Assembly: GCA_964508705.1 (NCBI GenBank)
Contig: CAZDUS010000036.1
Coordinates: forward strand, 1 to 22,204
Direction: 5' to 3'
Length of the DNA: 22,204 nt
Origin: CAZDUS01 sp964508705
Lineage (GTDB): Bacteria; Verrucomicrobiota; Kiritimatiellia; CAIKKV01; CAITUY01
Below are positions 1 to 6,357 of this stretch, in pieces. The number at the start of each line of letters is the position of its first letter. Position 1 is the stretch's first letter. Below the pieces are notes generated by a model. The model did not search any database. It was not told the origin of the DNA and saw only the letters and a program-made list of their open reading frames with translations. The position numbers and the translations under genes were made by a program.

Positions 1-2
1 TT

Positions 3-1103
3 ATGGGTTTAGGCATTGGTATTGTGGGGCTCCCCAATGTGGGGAAATCGACTATTTTCAACGCGCTGACAAGGGCGCAAAACGCGGAAAGCGCGAATTA
101 TCCATTTTGCACCATTGAGCCGAATAAGGCGGTGGTGCCGGTGCCCGATCCGCGGGTGGATAAGTTGACCGAAATGGCAAAGCCGCAAAAGACGGTCTAC
201 GCCACAGTCGATTTTGTGGACATCGCCGGTCTGGTTAAAGGGGCGAGTCAGGGGGAAGGACTGGGGAACAAGTTCCTGACGAATATCCGTGAGACGGATG
301 CCCTTCTGCATGTGGTGCGCTGTTTTGACGAGGAGAACGTGGTGCATGTGGATGGGTCCGTTGATCCCCTGCGCGACGTGGGGGTGATCGAGACAGAATT
401 GATCCTTGCGGACTACCAGATGATCGAGGCGCGTGTGGCGCGACTGGGCAAGCAGGTGCGGGGAGACAAGGCGTTACAGGCGCAGTTGGAAGTGGCGCAA
501 CGGTTGTTGGAGCATCTGGGCCAAAACAAGATGGCGGTGGAGTTTGATGACCAGAAGTCGGATGCGGCGGTGTTGCTGTTCAAGGAGTGCCAGTTCCTGA
601 CTGATAAGAAAATGATCTACTGCTGTAATGTTGACGAGGCGGGATTGGCTGAAGACAACGATTATGTCAAGGCGGTCAGGGCTCATGCAACGACGCGGGG
701 ATGCGAGACCGTCAAGATCTGCGCCAAGATGGAAGAGGACTTGAATGGCATGACGGATGCGGAGCGTGACACGTTTCTCAAGGAATATGGCGTCAGTCAA
801 AGCGGATTGGATCAGATTGTGCAAACGGGATATCACGCCCTCGGGTTGATCAGTTTTCTGACGGCGGGTCCCAAGGAAGTGCGGGCGTGGACGATACATC
901 GGGGGTGGAAGGCGCCGCAAGCCGCCGGGGTGATCCATACCGATTTTGAGCGCGGGTTCATCCGAGCGCAGGTGATGTCTTATCGCGACTATGTGGACCA
1001 GGGCGGGGAGGCCGCGTGCAAGGCCAAGGGATTGCTGAGGATTGAAGGCAAGGAATACGAAGTGCAGGATGGGGATGTGATCGAATTCTTGTTTAATGTT
1101 TAA
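3..1103 (+). CDS. ychF: Redox-sensitive/ribosome-associated ATPase YchF (OLA1 family)
   Basis: YchF is a universally conserved P-loop NTPase of the Obg family. It binds ribosomes, prefers ATP to GTP, and is linked to stress and translation quality control. The 366-residue product has the usual family length. It shows the P-loop GLPNVGKS (residues 9-16), the G3 element DIAGL (73-77) and a G4 element NVDE (209-212) in place of the GTP-specific NKxD, as expected for this ATP-using subfamily. The C-terminal third is the TGS domain, ending in the typical VQDGDVIEFLFNV. Translation starts at the ATG at base 3, directly at the window edge, so its ribosome binding site is not visible. The next gene, yqeY, begins 14 bases after the stop, suggesting co-transcription. 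Identification is certain; the precise cellular role of the family is less settled. Confidence 0.97.
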   Translation: MGLGIGIVGLPNVGKSTIFNALTRAQNAESANYPFCTIEPNKAVVPVPDPRVDKLTEMAKPQKTVYATVDFVDIAGLVKGASQGEGLGNKFLTNIRETDALLHVVRCFDEENVVHVDGSVDPLRDVGVIETELILADYQMIEARVARLGKQVRGDKALQAQLEVAQRLLEHLGQNKMAVEFDDQKSDAAVLLFKECQFLTDKKMIYCCNVDEAGLAEDNDYVKAVRAHATTRGCETVKICAKMEEDLNGMTDAERDTFLKEYGVSQSGLDQIVQTGYHALGLISFLTAGPKEVRAWTIHRGWKAPQAAGVIHTDFERGFIRAQVMSYRDYVDQGGEAACKAKGLLRIEGKEYEVQDGDVIEFLFNV

Positions 1104-1117
1104 AGGGAGGAAGAGAC

Positions 1118-1570
1118 ATGGCATCGGCATTACTCGATTTGTTGTTGGCGGATATCAAGGCCGCGATGAAGTCACAGAACACGGAGATGTTGTCCACGCT
1201 GCGCATGTTGCATGCCCAGGTCAAGGATGCGACCACCAATGCGGGGAAGGATCCTGCGGATGAGCTGGTGGCGGTGATTGTGGCCAAGGCGATCAAGCAG
1301 AGGCAGGATTCGGTGGAGCAATTCAAGTTGGCCGGTCGCGCCGATCTGGCGGATAAAGAGCAACGTGAGATTGACTGGTTCCGCAAATATCAGCCGCAAC
1401 AGTTGGATCAGGCGGCCATCGAGGAGATTGTGAAGGCCGTGATTGTTGAGACCGGGGCGGCGGGTAAGAAGGATTTGGGCAAGGTCATGCAGGCGTTGAT
1501 GCCTAAGGTCAAGGGGAAGTCCGACGGGAAGCTGGTGAATCAGATTGTGCAGGCGTTGTTGGGAGGGTGA
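1118..1570 (+). CDS. yqeY: GatB/YqeY-domain protein
   Basis: This 150-residue protein is a stand-alone YqeY domain, homologous to the C-terminal tail of GatB, the subunit of the tRNA-dependent amidotransferase that helps recognise tRNA. The free-standing form has no firmly established function but is widespread, often beside translation or replication genes. Family hallmarks include a helical N-terminus (LLADIKAAMKSQNTEMLSTLR), the conserved region EQREIDWFRKYQPQQLD, and the C-terminal GKVMQALMPKVKGKSDG motif. A strong Shine-Dalgarno (AAAGGGAGG) lies just before the ATG, and the gap to ychF is only 14 bases, so the two probably share a transcript. The gene ends inside a very G-rich stretch. 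Confidence 0.95.
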   Translation: MASALLDLLLADIKAAMKSQNTEMLSTLRMLHAQVKDATTNAGKDPADELVAVIVAKAIKQRQDSVEQFKLAGRADLADKEQREIDWFRKYQPQQLDQAAIEEIVKAVIVETGAAGKKDLGKVMQALMPKVKGKSDGKLVNQIVQALLGG

Positions 1571-1593
1571 GGGGGGCGGGGTGGGGGGGGAGG
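1561..1593 (+). repeat. G-run tract with G-quadruplex potential
   Basis: The last codons of yqeY and the bases after its stop contain five consecutive G runs (1561-1563, 1565-1567, 1571-1576, 1578-1581, 1583-1590) separated by one to three bases. This satisfies the usual G-quadruplex pattern of four runs of at least three Gs with short loops, on the coding strand, so it could form in the RNA as well as in the DNA. Whether it acts as a transcription or decay boundary for ychF-yqeY is inference. Confidence 0.6.
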
Positions 1594-1628
1594 CTGTTAG
1601 GCTGTTAGACTTTAGGCTGTAAGGCTTC
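1591..1628. repeat. Degenerate 7-8 bp tandem repeat (AGGCTGTT-like)
   Basis: Five short units follow one another: AGGCTGTT (1591-1598), AGGCTGTT (1599-1606), AGACTTT (1607-1613), AGGCTGTA (1614-1621) and AGGCTTC (1622-1628). The first two are identical and the rest diverged. There is no coding capacity across it. It looks like a decayed simple-sequence repeat in non-coding DNA. Confidence 0.6.
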
Positions 1629-1659
1629 AGGATGGATTAAGGATTGGGAATGGGGAAAA

Positions 1660-1715
1660 AGAGGGACGGCTCGCTGGGGATCCCGCATAAAGCGGGACAG
1701 GTAGCTCGCCCCACC
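1660..1715. repeat. REP-like palindromic intergenic element
   Basis: The core is a perfect hairpin, TCCCGC (1681-1686) and GCGGGA (1692-1697), around the loop ATAAA. It is flanked by two GCTCGC-containing segments (GGGACGGCTCGC and GGTAGCTCGCC). A second small stem, CAGGT with ACCTG, surrounds the right-hand segment. No U-tract follows, so it is a poor intrinsic terminator. Its layout resembles dispersed palindromic repeats found between genes, but only one copy is visible in this window, so the repeat status is inferred. Confidence 0.4.
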
Positions 1716-1777
1716 TGGGAGGGGAGAGGACCGCGGACATTAGAGCTTGGGCAAATTCAGGAGATCGCGGAGGGGAT

Positions 1778-2062
1778 GTGGTGATTTACATACCTTGGAG
1801 AAAGTCTTACGCGACGGTGCGTGAGTTCTATAAGGCGGTTGAGGCGCTCGCCACAGACCTGCGTGCAAACGGGAAGGAATCAGAGGCTGTCAGGCTTGAC
1901 GAACTCCTGAACGGTGTTTGGACTACGGGATCAGAGTTGATCGGGGAGCTTATGGTTGTTTTGGCTTGCATGAAGGGAGATTTTCCCGAGGACATAAGGA
2001 AGCGGATTAACGATTGCCGTTACTTCGCAGAGCATCACCGTCGCATACTTGGGTTGGGGTGA
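1778..2062 (+). CDS. Hypothetical 94-residue protein next to a toxin-antitoxin pair
   Basis: I do not recognise this protein. It has 94 residues, no obvious signal peptide or membrane segment, and looks soluble and mostly helical, with an acidic/basic mix and the features REFYKAVEALATDLRANG (residues 14-31), WTTGSELIGELMVVL in the middle, and DDC-like INDCRYFAEHHRRIL near the end. The start is GTG at 1778 or the adjacent GTG at 1781. A strong purine-rich site GGAGGGG (1769-1775) fits the second slightly better by spacing. It sits about 100 bases upstream of the RHH/PIN pair, which has its own promoter, so it is probably not part of that operon. The well-placed Shine-Dalgarno and the plausible protein composition support it as a real gene. 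No function can be assigned. Confidence 0.6.
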   Translation: MVIYIPWRKSYATVREFYKAVEALATDLRANGKESEAVRLDELLNGVWTTGSELIGELMVVLACMKGDFPEDIRKRINDCRYFAEHHRRILGLG

Positions 2063-2125
2063 GTTGGAAATGGGATGATCCGGCTTGCGGGTTTTTTCAC
2101 ATGACAGGGAATAATAGTTTTATAA

Positions 2126-2161
2126 TTGCACTGCAGGCAGTATTTGCATACTATGCAGGCA
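2126..2161 (+). promoter_or_regulatory. Promoter and palindromic operator of the toxin-antitoxin operon
   Basis: A -35 box TTGCAC (2126-2131) and a -10 box TACTAT (2149-2154) are separated by exactly 17 bases. The -10 box lies inside a perfect 13-base palindrome, TGCATA-C-TATGCA (2145-2157). An 8-base direct repeat TGCAGGCA occurs at 2132-2139 and 2154-2161, 22 bases apart, or about two helical turns. Ribbon-helix-helix antitoxins commonly repress their own promoter through such sites, so autoregulation is likely. The predicted transcription start falls at or beside the antitoxin ATG (2161). Confidence 0.65.
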
Positions 2162-2412
2162 TGAAAACGATTCAATACACCATCAGGGGAGTTCCAGAAC
2201 GATTTGATCAAGTTGCGCGGAAGGAAGCGATGGCGAATCATCAGTCATTGAACACGACATTGGTTAAGGCTTTGGAGAGGGGGCTTGGGGTCGCTGGTGA
2301 TACGGTGCGCCATAACGACTTGGATGACCTTGTCGGTTCCTGGGTAAAAGATCCTGAATTTGACCGGGCGATGCTTGCTATGGATAAGGTGGATGAGGCG
2401 CTCTGGAAATGA
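2161..2412 (+). CDS. Ribbon-helix-helix type antitoxin (FitA/VapB-like)
   Basis: This is an 83-residue small protein whose N-terminus, MKTIQYTIRGVPERFDQVARKEAMANHQSLN in two parts (beta strand KTIQYTIRGVP, then two helices), matches the ribbon-helix-helix DNA-binding fold. The basic/acidic C-terminal tail (DDLVGSWVKDPEFDRAMLAMDKVDEALWK region) would bind and neutralise the toxin. The frame is open further upstream to 2014, with an ATG at 2101, but I chose the ATG at 2161. The family fold begins there, and a good promoter ends just before it. No clear Shine-Dalgarno precedes 2161, so the mRNA may be leaderless. The stop overlaps the toxin start (ATGA at 2409-2412), typical of type II modules and of translational coupling. 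Confidence 0.8.
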   Translation: MKTIQYTIRGVPERFDQVARKEAMANHQSLNTTLVKALERGLGVAGDTVRHNDLDDLVGSWVKDPEFDRAMLAMDKVDEALWK

Positions 2413-2792
2413 GAATCGCGATTGACACCAATCGATACCGAGATTTTTGCGAAGGGGTGAGCGAAGCGGTTGAGATGTTGGCCCAAGCATCGGAGATATA
2501 TGTACCCTTTGTGATGCTGGCTGAGTTGCGGGCGGGGTTTTTATGTGGGACGATTGGGCGAAGGAACGAGCGGGTGTTAACACAATTTCTGAACCGCCCA
2601 CGAGTAAGATTGCTGTTGCCCGACGAGACAACAACGCATCACTATGCAAGAGTGTTTGCCCAGCTCAGATCCCAAGGCACACCGATCCCCACAAACGATA
2701 TGTGGATTGCGGCTCTCGTGTTACAGCATGATCTCTCTCTCTATTCACGGGATGGGCATTTTGTGCACTTGCCACAGATTCCTGTATTGTGA
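2409..2792 (+). CDS. PIN-domain ribonuclease toxin (VapC/FitB-like)
   Basis: The 127-residue product is a single PIN domain. The four acidic residues expected to bind Mg2+ or Mn2+ are all present: D6 in AIDTN, E39 in LAELRAG, D97 in PTNDMWIAA, and D115 in SRDGHF. VapC-type PIN proteins cleave RNA, usually tRNA or rRNA, and stop translation when the antitoxin is lost. The target of this one cannot be read from the sequence. Its ATG overlaps the antitoxin stop in an ATGA junction, so the pair is translationally coupled. The catalytic set is intact, so the toxin should be active. The module sits as an islet between housekeeping genes, consistent with horizontal acquisition, although no transposase or attachment site is visible. 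Confidence 0.9.
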   Translation: MRIAIDTNRYRDFCEGVSEAVEMLAQASEIYVPFVMLAELRAGFLCGTIGRRNERVLTQFLNRPRVRLLLPDETTTHHYARVFAQLRSQGTPIPTNDMWIAALVLQHDLSLYSRDGHFVHLPQIPVL

Positions 2793-2851
2793 TCGTGGTT
2801 TTTAGTTCAGTGGCGATGTTGAACATGCTCTGGACTGTAACCATTGAGGGA

Positions 2852-2881
2852 TTGACTAGGAATCTGGGGCAAGGATATGGT
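2852..2881 (+). promoter_or_regulatory. Candidate promoter for waaA
   Basis: TTGACT (2852-2857) and TATGGT (2876-2881) are separated by 18 bases and lie 40 bases upstream of the waaA ATG. The match is moderate. It is the best sigma70-like pair I see in the 129-base gap between the toxin gene and waaA. Confidence 0.35.
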
Positions 2882-2921
2882 GCGGGCGATCAGTGGCTTT
2901 TCTTCCAATTAATGCGGACCT

Positions 2922-4217
2922 ATGATTTGGATTGTTTATAATCTTTTGTTTCCAGTGGTCTTCCTGCTGGCGTTGCCCTACTACCTTTTTCGCATGGCGA
3001 GACGGGGTGGGTATGCCAAGGGGTTTGTTCAGAGGCTGGGCATATATGATGCAGGTTTGACGGCGCGGGTGGCGTCCCGGGAGCGGGTGTGGGTTCATGC
3101 GGTGAGTGTGGGGGAGACGTTTGTGGCGCTGCGCTTCATGGAGGAATGGCGCAAGGTAAAGCCGGATGTGTCGTTTGTGCTTTCAGTGAATACCTCAACG
3201 GGCAGGGTATTGGCGTCCAGGCTGATGCATAGCGAGGATGTCATGGTGTATTTCCCAGTGGATACGCCACTGGTGTTGAGCCGGGTGTTCAGGGTGTTGC
3301 GTCCCACCTTGCTTGTGCTGACGGAATGTGAATTCTGGCCGAATTTGATCGGCATGGCCAAGCGGCGCGGGGTGCCGGTAATGTTGATCAATGGGCGGCT
3401 TTCGGATCGGTCGTTCCGGGGGTATCGACGATTCCGCTGGCTGTTTAGTCCGGTTCTCCGGTTGATTGATCGCTTGTGTGTTCAGAGTCAGCAGGATATG
3501 GAACGATTTCTGGCGCTGGGGGTTGATGGCGAGAGGGTCAGGGTATTGGGAAGCGCAAAGTATGATGTGGCGTTGCAGGCGCCGGGAACGGTGGAGGCGG
3601 CGACGGCGATATTGGGGGAGGGGGGGATGTCACCGAGGGGCCCCATCCTGCTGGGTGGTTCAACCTGGGATGGCGAGGAGGATATCTTGCTGGATATGTT
3701 TATCCGGATGAAGGGGCGGATACCGGATCTCAGGTTGGTGCTGGTGCCGCGGCATGCTGAGCGGCGGGAGGCGGTGGTGGAGGCGATCCGGCGTCGGGGT
3801 GTGGCTTATGCGCAGAGGAGCAAGGGAGGGGTCGTGCAGGGGGGCGAGCGGGCGGAGGTGCTTTTGGTGGATACGACGGGGGAATTACGGCATCTGTACA
3901 CAGTGGCGACTGTTATTTTTGTTGGGAAGAGCTTGACGCAGAAAGGTGGACAGAATCCCATTGAACCGGCGGCTTGTGCCAAGCCGATCCTGGTGGGGTC
4001 CCATATGGAGAATTTTGAGGATGTGATGAGGGAGTTCATTGCGGAAAATGCGGTTGTCCAAGTGGCGGATGCGGATGAGCTTGAGAGGCAGGCGCTGAAG
4101 CTATTTGAGGACGAAGCAGTTCGTAACCTGTTGGGGGAGAGGGCTTTGGCTGTGGTTCAGCGCAATCGAGGGTCGCTCAAGGCCATGATTGAGTGCGCCG
4201 AATCCATTCAGCAGTGA
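2922..4217 (+). CDS. waaA: 3-deoxy-D-manno-octulosonic acid (KDO) transferase
   Basis: WaaA (KdtA) transfers KDO from CMP-KDO to the lipid A precursor at the inner membrane, an essential step in lipopolysaccharide synthesis in most Gram-negative bacteria. The 431-residue length is typical. Residues 2-22 form the N-terminal membrane anchor. The acceptor-side Rossmann domain carries HAVSVGE with E65 as the expected catalytic base, followed by STGR, YFPVDTP and the TECEFWPNL motif. The C-terminal donor-binding domain shows LLGGSTWDGEE, LVPRHAERR and GGQNPIEPAACAKPILVG (from residue 342), slightly varied from the commoner GGHNPLEPA. No strong Shine-Dalgarno precedes the ATG. It is flanked by the toxin gene and a convergent gene, so it is probably monocistronic. 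It is the main evidence that the organism makes lipid A. Confidence 0.95.
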   Translation: MIWIVYNLLFPVVFLLALPYYLFRMARRGGYAKGFVQRLGIYDAGLTARVASRERVWVHAVSVGETFVALRFMEEWRKVKPDVSFVLSVNTSTGRVLASRLMHSEDVMVYFPVDTPLVLSRVFRVLRPTLLVLTECEFWPNLIGMAKRRGVPVMLINGRLSDRSFRGYRRFRWLFSPVLRLIDRLCVQSQQDMERFLALGVDGERVRVLGSAKYDVALQAPGTVEAATAILGEGGMSPRGPILLGGSTWDGEEDILLDMFIRMKGRIPDLRLVLVPRHAERREAVVEAIRRRGVAYAQRSKGGVVQGGERAEVLLVDTTGELRHLYTVATVIFVGKSLTQKGGQNPIEPAACAKPILVGSHMENFEDVMREFIAENAVVQVADADELERQALKLFEDEAVRNLLGERALAVVQRNRGSLKAMIECAESIQQ

Positions 4218-4268
4218 TTCCTCCCTGCTGTTGTCTTTCTGTGGGTGGCGATCCTGTTGTAGCGGGAG

Positions 4269-4859
4269 TTATCGCCGGGCAAAAATGACGACCATGATCA
4301 CAGCGGCCATGGCCAGGTAGGAGAGGGCCAGTTTCAAGCCCTGTATTTCCTCGGCTGATGACTTTGATTGTTCTTCCTTAAGTGATTCCTGTATTTGGCG
4401 CATCAGCAGGAGCGATGGATCAACGTCATTGGTTCCCGGGCCAAGATCATGTTGTAATGCGTCGGGGTCGAGGGGAAGGCGGGCGGATTGGTCTTGTAGC
4501 ATGCTGTCGTTGCTGATGACTTGAGAGACAATCCGGTCGACATCCATATAGTTGAAGCGTTCGCCATAGCGCCCGATGACCTTGAATGTCTGCTCTTTGT
4601 TTTCCTCGCGCCATAACGGGGGTTGATTGGATGAAGTTGAGGGGGGAGAGTAATTGAAGAAACGATCAACGTCCTGGGTGGAGGAGGGGAATGTGTCGGG
4701 GTCTGTTACGTCCTCTTCGGTGAGAGGCGGTTCCTGCTGGGGTATTTCATGAGGGATGGGAAGAGCGGTTTGGATGGAAAACAATACGATGAGCGCCGAC
4801 AGGATGGAGTAGGTCCTGCTTCTGCTGGTTGTGAAGGCTGTGATGAGTGAATACAACAT
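4269..4859 (-). CDS. Hypothetical protein with N-terminal signal/TM and C-terminal TM anchor
   Basis: I do not recognise this protein. From the ATG at 4859 it is 196 residues. A basic N-terminus (TTSRSRTYS) leads into a hydrophobic stretch, ILSALIVLFSIQTALP (about 18-33), which reads as a signal peptide or TM segment. A Pro/Glu/Ser-rich, low-complexity linker follows (IPHEIPQQEPPLTEED and onward). A central part has helical character (YMDVDRIVSQVISND), then a charged coiled-coil-like helix (MRQIQESLKEEQSKSSAEEI), and a final TM helix, LALSYLAMAAVIMVVIFA, ending in RR. The topology suggests a periplasmic domain tethered at the C-terminus. Upstream in-frame starts exist (4889, 4946), but GGAG ten bases before 4859 favours this one. 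It is convergent with waaA. It is a rare minus-strand gene here; the open frame and coherent topology support it. Confidence 0.6.
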   Translation of the reverse strand: MLYSLITAFTTSRSRTYSILSALIVLFSIQTALPIPHEIPQQEPPLTEEDVTDPDTFPSSTQDVDRFFNYSPPSTSSNQPPLWREENKEQTFKVIGRYGERFNYMDVDRIVSQVISNDSMLQDQSARLPLDPDALQHDLGPGTNDVDPSLLLMRQIQESLKEEQSKSSAEEIQGLKLALSYLAMAAVIMVVIFARR

Positions 4860-4980
4860 TTGAGAAATACTCCGTGTAGCGTTGGACATCCTGCAACCGA
4901 GGGTGATGCATGTCAATCTTCGCGTGGAAGCGCGCAAACAAAGCATTATTGGTTATTAAATCGAATCCAGCGTTGTTTCA

Positions 4981-4989
4981 TGCTATGAT
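4981..4989 (+). promoter_or_regulatory. Extended -10 promoter of the substrate-binding protein gene
   Basis: TGCTATGAT is a full extended -10 element (TGn plus TATGAT at 4984-4989). No good -35 is seen at 17 bases, which extended -10 promoters tolerate. The predicted start near 4996 would give a leader of about 50 bases to the ATG at 5046. Confidence 0.5.
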
Positions 4990-5045
4990 ACTTGTTATAT
5001 TTCTGGGTCAGAAAAATTGACTGTTTGATTAGGTGGAAATCGAGA

Positions 5046-5918
5046 ATGAAATCATCACTTATCCTTAAAGGCCTGGTGTTATTGATATTGTGGGCGGGGT
5101 TGGGGCAGGCGGCAGAGAAGCGTGTTTTAACCAGTTTGTATCCTGTTCATATTGCCACGCTGAATGTGACGACAGGTGTGCCAGGGGTTGATGTGGTAAG
5201 CATGGCTCCAACTGGAGCAGGGTGCCTGCATGATTATCAGCTATCGGCGGAGGATATGGGGCGTTTATCCAAGGCAGACGTGCTTGTGATGAATGGACTG
5301 GGGACAGAGCATTTTCTTGATGATGCGGTTAAACGTCTGCCGGCGCTTAAAATCATCAATGCCAGCAAGGGTATTGAGCCTATCGTCGTGAAGGGAGAGA
5401 TGAATCCACATGTGTGGTTGAGCATAGGCCTGCATATGGAGCAGGTGCGTCGTATTGCAGAAGGGCTGGCGGCGGTTGATCCGGATCATGCGGAGATGTT
5501 CAGGAAGAATGCGGATGCGTATATCGGACGGCTTCGTGAATTGCATGAGTGGTACATGAAGGCGTTTGGGAATGGGGAAGCGAAGGACGTGGTGACCTTT
5601 CATGACGCATTTCCCTATCTGGCGCGTGACTACGGTTTTTCAGTCGTGGCGGTGGTTGAGCGGCATCCGGGGGCTCAGCCCAAGGCCAGGGAATTAAGAG
5701 AAGCTGTTGATGAAATCAGGAAGCGGGGGGTGAAATTCGTATTTGCGGAGCCGCAGTATCCTTCAGATTCGGCGGAGTTGATCGCCAGAGAGACAGGGGC
5801 GCAGGTATTGATGTTGGATACCGCAGTGAGCGGTCCGGTGCGAGCCGGGGCGTATATCGAGATCATGGCACGGAATTTGGAAACGCTTCAAAAGGCCTTT
5901 GCTGCAAAGAATCAGTGA
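5046..5918 (+). CDS. Metal ABC transporter substrate-binding protein (ZnuA/TroA family, zinc-type)
   Basis: This is a periplasmic solute-binding protein of the cluster A-I metal family, delivering Zn2+ (or Mn2+) to an ABC importer. The 290-residue product has a signal peptide (SSLILKGLVLLILWAGLGQAA), probably cut after residue 22 or 23. Likely metal ligands are H62 in GCLHDYQLS, H122 in NPHVWLS, H186 in TFHDAFPY and E235 in FAEPQYPSD. Three histidines resemble ZnuA more than the Mn-binding PsaA type. The His-rich loop of classical ZnuA is absent. I chose ATG 5046 over the in-frame ATG at 4992 because AGGTGG (5031-5036) precedes it and the signal peptide starts cleanly there. No ATPase or permease gene is adjacent, so it is an orphan in this window. 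No Zur box was identified. Confidence 0.85.
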   Translation: MKSSLILKGLVLLILWAGLGQAAEKRVLTSLYPVHIATLNVTTGVPGVDVVSMAPTGAGCLHDYQLSAEDMGRLSKADVLVMNGLGTEHFLDDAVKRLPALKIINASKGIEPIVVKGEMNPHVWLSIGLHMEQVRRIAEGLAAVDPDHAEMFRKNADAYIGRLRELHEWYMKAFGNGEAKDVVTFHDAFPYLARDYGFSVVAVVERHPGAQPKARELREAVDEIRKRGVKFVFAEPQYPSDSAELIARETGAQVLMLDTAVSGPVRAGAYIEIMARNLETLQKAFAAKNQ

Positions 5919-6047
5919 AGGTCACTCCGCGTTGACAGGTGTGGGTTGATAGATGGCATGGGAGTTCAATAAACTGTATTAATGAAGGGGGCACGCCGCT
6001 GATTTTACCCTTAAACAAAAAAAGTGGTAAAAAAATCATTAAAGGTG

Positions 6048-6075
6048 TTGACACTGGGAAGGCTTTTGATATTTT
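6048..6075 (+). promoter_or_regulatory. Candidate promoter P1 of the tRNA-Thr/tuf operon
   Basis: A consensus -35 TTGACA (6048-6053) is followed 16 bases later by TATTTT (6070-6075), preceded by A-rich DNA that could serve as an UP element. The -35 is perfect and the -10 moderate. Confidence 0.5.
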
Positions 6076-6096
6076 CCGCAGTCTGTTCATGGGCAA

Positions 6097-6124
6097 TTGA
6101 GTCCAGCAGATTGGTGTGTATAAT
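6097..6124 (+). promoter_or_regulatory. Candidate promoter P2 of the tRNA-Thr/tuf operon
   Basis: TTGAGT (6097-6102), a 16-base spacer and a perfect TATAAT (6119-6124) make a strong sigma70-like promoter. The predicted start near 6131 leaves about 90 bases of leader before the tRNA. Tandem promoters would suit a highly expressed translation operon. Confidence 0.6.
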
Positions 6125-6219
6125 TTAGGCGAAAGGCTGCTCTGGCTGTTTTTCCTTATGAAAGGCAAAGGCAGACGGGAAGCTTTTTGTTGTTTTGTTT
6201 TGGCGGGAGTGGAATCGAT

Positions 6220-6295
6220 GCCCATGTAGCTCAGTTGGTAGAGCACGTCCTTGGTAAGGACGAGGTCAGCGGTTCAATCCCGCTCATGGGCTCCA
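6220..6295 (+). tRNA. tRNA-Thr, anticodon GGT
   Basis: A complete 76-base cloverleaf. The acceptor stem GCCCATG pairs with CATGGGC, the D stem GCTC with GAGC, and the anticodon stem CGTCC with GGACG. The anticodon loop TTGGTAA reads GGT for threonine, the T stem AGCGG pairs with CCGCT around TTCAATC, and the CCA end is encoded. It lies 62 bases upstream of tuf, so it probably begins the tuf transcript, as thrT-tufB does in enterobacteria. Confidence 0.97.
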
Positions 6296-6357
6296 AAAGA
6301 GAGTTAGTCAGGTTCAGTTGATACAGATAGTAAAGCAGTATTAAAGGAGTTACGAAC

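Larger units (their letters stand above)
5919..6219. other. Non-coding region upstream of the tRNA-Thr/tuf cluster
   Basis: There is no convincing gene in these 301 bases. It is more AT-rich than its surroundings and contains A tracts (around 6017-6035) just upstream of a TTGACA box, reminiscent of UP elements, plus two candidate promoters described separately. I see no clear terminator for the preceding gene. Confidence 0.6.

Noticed and set aside
2081..2097. Possible terminator CCGGCTTGCGG followed by TTTTTT
   Set aside because: The T run is good, but the stem has only three to four pairs, too weak to call.
2014..2160. Longer antitoxin frame starting at 2014 or 2101
   Set aside because: The extra 29-49 residues do not resemble the ribbon-helix-helix family, and the promoter/operator lies inside this stretch, so the start at 2161 is better.
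2543..2731. Small overlapping frame inside the PIN toxin gene
   Set aside because: It is a shadow frame without its own ribosome binding site or recognisable features.
4221..4268. Inverted repeat CTCCCTGCT/AGCGGGAG between waaA and the convergent gene as a bidirectional terminator
   Set aside because: The arms have a bulge, the loop is about 30 bases and there are no flanking T or A tracts.
5932..5960. TTGACA just after the substrate-binding protein gene as another promoter
   Set aside because: No acceptable -10 is found at 15-19 bases downstream.
6131..6160. BoxA-like TGCTCTGGC upstream of tRNA-Thr
   Set aside because: It matches only the first half of the consensus, and there is no boxB or rRNA context.
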